64,000 nt of DNA, from positions 4,278,001-4,342,000 of the forward strand of contig CM077116.1 of the NCBI GenBank assembly GCA_039619475.1, given 5' to 3'. Both the position numbers and the translations under genes were made by a program. Position 1 is the first letter of the stretch; every line of letters starts with the position of its first letter. The notes under the pieces are model-generated. The model was not told the DNA's origin. It saw only the letters and a program-made list of their open reading frames with translations, and made no database searches. Positions 56,461 to 64,000 of the stretch are shown piece by piece. The DNA is from Icerya purchasi (taxonomy: Eukaryota; Arthropoda; Insecta; Hemiptera; Monophlebidae).

Positions 56461-58248
56461 ACGAATTCGAAAGAAAAAATTGCATCATCGAGAACTAGCC
56501 ATGAAACTATGTTTTTTTTTAAGGCGACTGATTTTGCACGCGGATAATGAAAATTTTACATTTTTACCCGTGCACAAATAGATGCAAAAAATATCTTGTG
56601 TTTCTGAAAACAATTTATGAATGATCTTTTTAGATTTTTTATGATCCCATAAAATATGTAAAGCACGAACCGAAAATTTAAAAAAAATTTAAACTTTCAA
56701 TAAAATTATGTAATATTTTAAAGATTTTAAAAAATAACGACAAATTTACAATGCGTCTCCCTAATTCGCGGTCTACATTCACTAAACAGGTTTTAATATT
56801 CTCTTTACGCCAGTGAACGATTTCATAATGTAAATGAGATTACCTATTACAAATTTAACGAATTTTAGGAATTATCTAGATCGTGAAATAATTTTTATTT
56901 ACTAATAAAAATGGTCTTTCTACTATTAATGTTAAACTAGATGTTATGTTGTAAGCTATCCAACACGACACTTTCATTACCTGTAGAACACAGAAATATA
57001 TTTCTATGTCGCTCACGCTATATAACAATTATATCCATGAAAGATACCTTTAATGATACTAAATGATCTTCATACATTTTGATAAATTTCAATTTTTAGA
57101 GATACGACAGAGAAGATCATTAATCAAACTGTTAGCATTACGCCGTTCTCAAATGTTACATTAAATAAATGTATTAAACTTTCCTATGCTTTCGTTTTCG
57201 AGTAATTTCACATACTCCGCATAAACATTGTATCTGGGCCCGTTGTTTAATTAGTAACAGACTTCTAACATTTCAAAACCCCTAATTCGGTACCTTCAAT
57301 CAGGTGAAGCAATGACTGGGTTCCAGGGTTTTCAGTTTATTCCACTACTTGCAAATAACGGCTGTTATTTCTAATCAATATCTCTATTTTATTATTTATA
57401 CTGTTGATGTAGTTTAGTTCAATTATGACATTAACCGTCAACTTTTTAATATTAATTTTCGGTATTTCAATCAATCTTCTAATTTTCAATACGACATTAT
57501 ACTGTGTTCCTTGTTTTAAAATAATAGTTGCGTACTAGTCAACAGAACAAGAAAAAAAAAAGGACAGATTAATTAAGAATTAAAATGTTAAACATTTGAA
57601 ATACTTCTTTATATTTAAATTATAAGTGTCCATTTTCTGTTATTATTTTCAAAATATTATATATAAAAAAGTCACTTTTATCACAGAAAATATATTTAAA
57701 ATATTAAAAATTAAAAATTTCCGACATGTTTTGGAGTCACGTACTCCATAATCATGGCATTCAAAATACTACCAAAAGAAATACATTACGACATAATAAT
57801 CTCTTACAAAAATAGTTACTTCAGAGTAATAAGATTTGCTGGCAGCGTTGCCGTGTGACTTCTTTTAAATTATTTTAATCAACCGCTATAGATGATAAAT
57901 TTTTTTTTTACGTGTTTATATAAAATATAGTACCTAACCATTTACTTCCGAAAAATAGTGGTGAAGATTTTTGTAATATTTTCGTAATGTAGAATTTAAG
58001 GTCACCGGCTAATTTCCGTTCTGCAGGAGATAAGTTAAAGATGTAAAGGAACATAATGTTGAAAAACATCTACATTTTTTGCTTCTTCTTCTCCAGATGC
58101 TATATTAGTCCTAGGCGAAAATCTCCCCCAGTTCTTTCTAACCCGCCAGTTTAGCCTAGATTTTCAAGTTTCATCTTCCCAGCGTCATTTTAATTTACAT
58201 TTGTACGATAATTATAATGACAACCCATTTCCGTAAATTAGTTATATA
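56461..58248. other. AT-rich region, no gene seen
   Basis: I scanned both strands for RPAP1 N-terminal exons and RNA genes and recognised none. Confidence 0.4.
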
Positions 58249-58358
58249 TAATTAATATCACGAATATGAAATATAATTGTTTAATGTATGTATTAACATA
58301 AAAACTAACATGTTTTTATGTATTGAATAAGTATATTTCTTATTCGTGATATTAATTA
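58249..58358. repeat. Inverted repeat with 27-bp arms
   Basis: The left arm TAATTAATATCACGAATATG... (58249-58275) and right arm (58332-58358) are inverted copies, matching at 26 of 27 positions. An inner pair ACATAAAAAC/GTTTTTATGT (58297-58306 and 58311-58320) extends the fold. It is compatible with a tiny foldback MITE of about 110-135 bp. A flanking duplication is not obvious. Confidence 0.8.
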
Positions 58359-59126
58359 GATATTTACGTCTATAGGATTACTGGTTCTTGAATTTTGAGT
58401 TTTAAAATACGCATTTAGTGTGAGCATTTAAAAACGAAAAGTGATTTGCAGGTTGCAGTCAGCAACTAAGTACGTAATGAAATAAGTTTATCAACGACAA
58501 ATAGGTAGTGAAATAACACATTAACCGGTTGACTCGAAATACAACAACATTAATATCAGCTGCCTGCATATCGGATAAATATTTAAATAAACTAAAGACA
58601 AAATTTAAAACTAAAAATACACCTTTTCGGATTTTAACTTGGAGATCGGTTGCTTCGATTAGTAAACATCAAATTCAAATTGTGTAAACTCGCTGAGTTA
58701 TAACATGTGTATACAACGGTCGTGTTTGCGCGTATATAAAATCATTTCAATGTGTGTTCTGTTGTACCGTTGTTTGCTTAACGATTGTAATAATACGGAG
58801 AAATATCGGTGAGTCTGTTCCGATTTATTATTCTCCGACATATTATATACTGAGATATCAGTTAATCATTTATTAATCATCTATTCTCTATTGTTCATAT
58901 AAGAGTCGATTTCGTAGCGTGATCTTATCAGTAAATAGTTTACCATGTAAGCGTGATATTAATTTATAGCAGCGGTTTACCGACGATGTCAATGCATAGG
59001 CGCTACAGAAATAATGAGTTCAGGGAGCGGAAATACTACCGGTTAGGCAGTGGTAACTCCGGAGCAGTTATATCCTCGGAAATATATTCGCGGTGGTCGG
59101 ACACAATCGAATATATCTCTGACAAC

Positions 59127-59247
59127 ATGATTTAGTATATCTCAACTCTGAAAGACGTCACACAACGAACAAATGTTGTCATTCCGGACACAGATGAATT
59201 CACCTCTAGTGGAGTGATTTGATATATCTCCACTTCGAAAGGCGTCA
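59127..59247 (+). repeat. Direct repeat pair in the Jockey copy 3 5' UTR
   Basis: Two 34-bp segments (59127-59160 and 59214-59247; TTT-x-x-TATATCTC ... GAAAG-x-CGTCA) match at 27 of 34 positions, 87 bp apart. Repeated 5' UTR units are common in LINE promoters. That role is inferred. Confidence 0.65.
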
Positions 59248-59566
59248 GTTACGCGCGCAACTGTCAAAATTTGCCTTTTTACTGTTTCACGGAATTATGA
59301 CGTGTTCATAGATTGCAATATAGTAATAACGACGGTATGATTTAACATTTTCAAATCTGGATGAATAATGTGATCTACGAATTTAATGCTGAGTGTTATT
59401 TAACGCGGTGCGAACTAGCTATTTTATCAAACAAAGTGCTGGTAAATCGGAATTGCGCGAAGAAAATGCGCATCGTGTTCAAGGACGTTTTGTTGCTTTG
59501 GCAATTCGAAGTGCTACGCGAAATTAGAGCTGAATACGCAGCGAAAAGTGCGATTATAAACTAGAT

Positions 59567-60964
59567 ATGAGATTCGTAACTCCGCCGGAGTTGGACTTGA
59601 GAAGCGGATATATATCCGCAGTCAGAAAGAACGCATATATATCCAACTCCTCTAGCGTGGTTCATTCGCGCATATCTACTACCGATAACAACGCCTACAC
59701 CTACGAACAACTGAAACAAATGTATTTGTTACTGCAGCAACAAATATAAACATTGCAAGACGCGATTGGTATACTACAACAACAAATATCTAATTTAACT
59801 GGTGACATTTGTAATTCTACTAGCTCTAAATCCGTTACTACTTCTGAAGTATCAGGCGTCAGACTAAAAACAAAAAGTACTAATTTAAATAATGCAGCCG
59901 TTAATATTGGCAACAGACACCCAACTACTAATGATAAGTACAAATTAAAGATTCCACCAATATTTATTAATGAAATTAAAGACATTACTAAATTTAAAGA
60001 TTACATTTCAAAAAATAAATACCTAAATAGCTCATTGATGAAGAATCCTAACGCGGATGAATACCGCATGTATACAGACTTGTTAAACCAAATTTAACTG
60101 GACTCTAATTTAATTGATTATATTGGCAACGTTAGTTTTCATACATACCAACTAAAATCGCTTAAGCCATACATATTTATAATAAGGACTTACACGATTT
60201 TACTGACCCTAATGAGATTAAAGAGGAGCTCCAAAATTTAGAACATACAATCAGGCACGTCTCTAATATTAAAATCGTCAAGAAGATAAACGATAGGAAA
60301 TCCATTATTATTCTATCACTCCATAGAGTGGAACTTGAAACAAAAAAAAAATAATGCAAATATCTTTGAGATTACTTATATGCTTCATTGTCGAGTTAGA
60401 ATTAAACCGTCACGAACAAAAACAACGGAGGTGATTTGATGTAAAAACTGCCAGAAATTTTCGCATTCAAAAAGTTTCAGTGGAAGAGAGCCTAAGTGTT
60501 TCAAGTGTGCAGGAAATCATACTACTGAAAACTGTGGAAAACCCTAAAAAAATAAACCATTATGTGCGAACTGTGGCGAAGAACACACAGCTAACTGGAA
60601 GGGCTGTTCAGTTTATCAGGACGTACTAAATCGAAAAAAAGGTGGAAAAAGCTCTACTGTTAGCAGAATAAAATCAGGCAAAAATAATTCAAATACTAAT
60701 ATAACCGATAGTATTATTCCAGGTTTATCATATGCGCAGGTTGCCAAACCAGTATCTGATGTTAATTCTAAGGCGCAGATATTGTCTAAGCCACTCGAAA
60801 ATCTAACAGATTCTCTTGGTAATGATGAAACAAAAATTCAGCTAGGTAATATATTAATAATGATTTCCACTATTATGGATGAAACGTTGACAATTAGTTA
60901 TCGACTACTAAAACTCGAATTAAAATCTTCATACGAAAGTCCCAAACGTAAAAAAGCAAAATGA
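59567..60964 (+). pseudogene. Jockey copy 3 ORF1
   Basis: Starts MRFVTPPELDLRSGYISAVR. Then a Gln-rich coiled coil around a stop (YEQLKQMYLLLQQQI, stop at 59747, LQDAIGILQQQISNL), the linker YKLKIPPIFINEIKDITKFK, an RRM-like central part broken at 60097 and 60190, and CCHC knuckles at 60440-60620: CKNCQKFSHSKSFS (a knuckle with its His displaced), KCFKCAGNHTTENCGK, LCANCGEEHTANWKGCSVYQ. It ends SYESPKRKKAK at a TGA (60962-60964) overlapping the ORF2 ATG. At least five stops. RNA-binding nucleocapsid-like role by family. Confidence 0.7.
60961..60964 (+). promoter_or_regulatory. ATGA start/stop overlap between ORF1 and ORF2
   Basis: The ORF2 ATG (60961-60963) overlaps the ORF1 TGA (60962-60964). 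Both frames are supported by protein similarity on each side. Compatible with coupled termination-reinitiation, as at 34761-34765 in copy 1, though with the stop and start in the other order. Confidence 0.7.
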
Positions 60965-62318
60965 GTTCATTCACCAATATCATAACTTGGAATGCAAATG
61001 GATTGATCTCTAAAAAAGAAGAACTAGAATTCTTTCTGCATGAAAATTATATCGATGTTGCTTTTATTTCAGGAACTCATTTAATGGCTAAATCATATAT
61101 TAAAGTTAAAGGGTATTTTATTTATTGATGTGACCACCCAGACGGTAAAGCGTATGGAGGCTCAGTTATTCTCATAAAGGAAAACGTTGTACACTGGGAA
61201 AATAGCAAGTACTACACTGAACATATGAAAGCTACAATTATAACCGTAAAAAGTAGTAATATAATAATCAATGTATCAGCGATTTACTGTCCCCCTCCCA
61301 GGCATAAACTAAGAGTAAATATGTTCATGGATCTTATTAATAAGTTAGGATATCCGTTTATTTTAGGAGGCGACTTTAATTCCAAACATACCCAATGGGG
61401 TTCTCGTTTAGTTACCCGCAAAGGAGAAAATATGTTAGAAGCTCTGTAGGAAACTCACTGTCATTGAATTTCATCCAGGTAGCCAACATACTGGCCTTCA
61501 GATAAATGTAAGATTCCAGACGTAATAGATTTTTTCGTCTATAAAGGTATATCTAAATTATATCACTATTAAGAACTGTATTGATTTAAGTTTTAATCAC
61601 ATTCCCGTCCAATTAGCAATATCCGGCGCAATCGTCAGGAAAAATATAGATGGATTAACTAATAAAAAAATGGATTGGAATCTATTTAAAAAACTACTTA
61701 TAAATAGGATTGGCTTAAAAATTAGGCTAAAAAATCCAAACGATTTAGATTCGGCTATAAAAAATTTTACTGAGCAAATTCGGGGAACAGCAACGCAAGC
61801 CACTCCTTAAATAAAAACAGTTGAAAAAGAAATACCATAACATGGTTAAGCAAAGGAGAATTGCTAGAAAACGCTGGCCAACTTCTCGTGATAGAAATGA
61901 TAAAAATGCTTTCAATTGCATTAGCAGGAAGCTGAAGAGATTGATATGCAGGATTAAATCAGAGTCATTTAATAACTACGTCCAAAGTTTATCTCCAAAC
62001 AGTGATACAAAATATTCATCTTGGAAAACCGCCCGTTACCTGAAGAAGCCGTTATCTTACCAATCACTAATTAGGTCTGATTTAGGTGATTTGGATAGAA
62101 ATAATGAAGAAAAAGCTTAATTTTTTACAGAACATCTGTATACAGTGTTCATACCTAACAACATAGCATCGGATGTTAACCTAAATAAAACATTTAACAA
62201 GCTACACTGGACCACCCACTTTTCTCTTTTAGAAGTTGCTACAGTCATTGATTATGAACTAAACTTTAAAAAAGCTCCTGGAATATATTGCATTAGAGCA
62301 ATAACTATTAAGCAGCTA

Positions 62319-62391
62319 ACCTGGGTGAATGGCTGTATCAACGGCGCGCCCGAAGAAATTTATTATTTAAAAAAAAAAAAAAAAAAAAAGG
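62319..62391 (+). mobile_element. 73-bp 5'-truncated retro-insertion with A21 tail inside ORF2
   Basis: ACCTGGGTGAATGGCTGTAT ... TTATTT followed by 21 A (62369-62389) interrupts the RT between KQL and LRKGIILLTYIY. The 5-bp repeat AGCTA flanks it (62314-62318 and 62392-62396). Removing the insert plus one repeat (78 bp = 26 codons) restores continuous RT similarity, so the insertion is in frame. The source is the 3' end of some poly(A)-tailed element (LINE, SINE or mRNA) that I do not recognise. Confidence 0.7.
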
Positions 62392-63870
62392 AGCTACTCC
62401 GTAAAGGAATAATTCTGCTTACCTATATTTATAATGCGGTACAGCGGTTACAATACATGCCATTGCAGTGGAAAGTAGCAAAGATAATAATAATATTAAA
62501 ACCTGGAAAACCAGCAGAAATTTCATCATCCTATCGACCAATATCCTTGTTACCAGTAATGTCCAAAGTTTTTGAAAAATTACTTTTAAAGCGCTTAAGA
62601 CCAATAATTAAGGAGAATAATATCATCCCAGATTTTTAATTTGGGTTCAGGAATAGTCGCTCGACAATTGACCAAGTTGATAGAGTGACAAACTATATTG
62701 AATGTGCCTTTGAACAAAAGATGTATTACCCTGCAGTATCTCTTGATGTCGCACAGGCTTTCGACAAAGTCTGACATGAAGGCTTGCTACACAAGTTAAA
62801 CCTGCTTCTCCCAGGCAACTATTGTGCACTGATAAAATCATATTTAGAAGATCGATCCTTTCAAGATTACTTTAATGAAGCTAAATCGTATTTCTATGCT
62901 GTAAACGCTGGTGTTCCTCAAGGCAATATCCTGGGATCTTTATTATATTTACTTTACACGTAGGATGTGCTGGCACTGCCAAATACATTAGTAGCAATGT
63001 TCGCAGATGACACTGCTATCCTATCTAAGGACAAAACCCAAGTAGAAGCTACTGATAATCTGCAAGCAGCCATAAATAAACTGTCTGTCTGGACAGTTCG
63101 TTGGAAAATAAAATTGAACAAAACGAAATCTACATATCATTACACAGTATTACTTGTATTCCGGTAATTATAAATGGCGAAGCGATCCCGCAGTCTGATG
63201 GTGCGAAATATCTAGGGATGCACTTAGATGCAAGACTCGCCTGGAAACCTTATGTAAAGATGAAAGTTAAAGAAATAAAACTTCGTTTAAAAAACTTGTA
63301 TTGGCTACTGGGATTTAATTCCCAGCTTAGCCTTGCGAACAAGAGGTCCCTTTACGCAGTAGTGATCAAACATATCTGGACCTACGGTATTCAATTATAG
63401 AGCTACATCAAGCGGTCTAAAAGAAAGGCAATTCAAATAGTTCAGAATAAATTACTGCGATCCATCACCAATGCGACATGGTACGTAAGGAATAACATAC
63501 ACAACGATTTGCGGATTAAAACACTTAACAACTTTATTACTCGGTTTGCTTCTAAACACCAGTGTTGTCTACGCCAACATAGGAATCCGGAAATGGTACA
63601 GTTGGCCAACGCAGTACATAGCGATAAACGATTAAAACGTCGAAAATCGCTTGATTTAATTGATAATTTAAATGTATAAGTTTAACTATACATTTTTAAT
63701 TATGTAAATTAGAATAAGTTCGGAATATTGGCAATGGGCAATACTCCACATATATTGTGTGCAATGGCGCACGCATTTGTATTCGCCATAGCGTTCTAAT
63801 GTTTGAATTATCGGTAAATGGCCTAAGAAGACTAGTCCTGATACAAATTGTAAAAATAAAAAAAAAAACA

Positions 63871-64000
63871 TGTAAAAAATCTCCTAAATTTTAAAATAAA
63901 CATTACTAATGGGAAAGAACACATTTCAAAAATAAAAAAAAAAAATTAAGAAGTTCTGGTAACACATAATTACGCACTCCAGAAGAAATATGTTTCCTTA
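63871..64000. other. Window end, AT-rich, no gene seen
   Basis: A second A-run at 63935-63946 could be the true Jockey copy 3 tail. Nothing else seen. Confidence 0.35.

Larger units (their letters stand above)
60961..63679 (+). pseudogene. Jockey copy 3 ORF2 (endonuclease + RT)
   Basis: Endonuclease: MSSFTNIITWNANGLISKKE, VAFISGTHLMAKSYI (SETH Glu changed to Gly), AYGGSVILIKEN, FILGGDFNSKHTQWGSRLVT (intact GDFN-x-KH). RT: KKAPGIYCIRAITIKQL (block 1), WKVAKIIIILKPGKPAEISS and SYRPISLLPVMSKVFEKLLL, AVSLDVAQAFDKV (motif A) followed by a stop, AGVPQGNILGSLLYLLYT (motif B), VAMFADDTAILSKDKTQ (motif C, FADD intact), KYLGMHLDARLAWKPYVKMK, thumb KAIQIVQNKLLRSITNATWY, and a final TAA at 63677-63679. 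No RNase H, as expected for Jockey. Frame changes near 61450, 61810 and 63150 and stops at 61126, 61447, 62638, 62775 and 62961. Confidence 0.75.
58600..63870 (+). mobile_element. Jockey copy 3, near full length
   Basis: 5' UTR (about 58600-59566), ORF1 (59567-60964), ORF2 (60961-63679), 3' UTR and A-rich tail (63855-63869). All domains are present in order. Several point stops and shifts make it inactive, but the structure is the most complete in the window. It carries a 73-bp nested retro-insertion in ORF2. Plus strand, so antisense to RPAP1. The 5' border is approximate. Protein sequence differs from copies 1 and 2, so three Jockey subfamilies are present. Confidence 0.75.

Noticed and set aside
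1..64000. CRISPR arrays, bacterial operons, rRNA genes or a novel defence or metabolic cluster
   Set aside because: No regularly spaced repeats, no clustered intact ORFs and no rRNA-like sequence; intron-containing genes and LINEs show this is eukaryotic DNA.

Overview
This window looks like arthropod nuclear DNA, most likely insect. It is strongly AT-rich, has no operons or bacterial-style gene packing, contains spliceosomal introns with GT/AG borders, and is crowded with decayed non-LTR retrotransposons of the Jockey, I/R1-like, CR1-like and RTE types common in insects. The species cannot be named from the sequence.

Two host genes can be supported, both on the minus strand and both split into exons that a plain ORF search mostly misses. 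(1) A casein kinase 1-family protein kinase: the start exon (24048-24152: start Met, glycine loop) and exon 2 (6267-6373: VAIK lysine motif) join in phase across a 17.7-kb intron. The rest of the kinase lies beyond the left edge. (2) The C-terminal half of RPAP1 (RNA polymerase II-associated protein 1): a large exon (51407-53301), a 134-bp exon (47603-47736) and a terminal exon with the stop codon (46655-46708). Its N-terminal exons are upstream (higher coordinates) and probably outside the window. A Cys/His-rich exon-like ORF at 38069-38341 (+) is a weaker third candidate.

Layout. 1-6.2 kb: a Jockey ORF1/ORF2 remnant (+) interrupted by two 3'-end fragments of a pyrimidine-rich I/R1-like family ('family A'), then element B (-) and a decayed minus-strand family A copy. 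6.4-24.0 kb: the kinase intron, holding the best family A copy (6975-9705), a Jockey zinc-knuckle fragment, a candidate inverted-repeat DNA element (10333-11231), element C (CR1-like, -) carrying a tRNA-derived SINE in its endonuclease, a short RNase H element (-), another family A copy (+) and element D (19.1-21.9 kb), the best-preserved RT/RNase H element. 24.6-29.1 kb: decayed DNA transposons (pogo-like transposase, HARBI1-like nuclease, MADF-domain gene pieces). 30.9-31.2 kb: a hAT-like MITE. 33.2-36.5 kb: Jockey copy 1. 39.3-45.9 kb: Jockey copy 2, split by a complete nested RTE insertion with an 8-bp target duplication. 45.9-46.2 kb: a 330-bp hAT-type MITE with a perfect 8-bp duplication. 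46.6-53.3 kb: RPAP1. 54.3-56.5 kb: a rearranged I-like element (-). 58.6-63.9 kb: Jockey copy 3, nearly full length.

Functionally the window is two conserved housekeeping-type genes whose introns and flanks have taken in repeated waves of retrotransposon insertion. No intact autonomous element is present: every RT or transposase reading frame carries at least one stop, frameshift or deletion. I found no convincing undescribed biological system. The most useful results are the hidden exons, the dated nesting events and the ORF1/ORF2 overlap signals of the Jockey copies.
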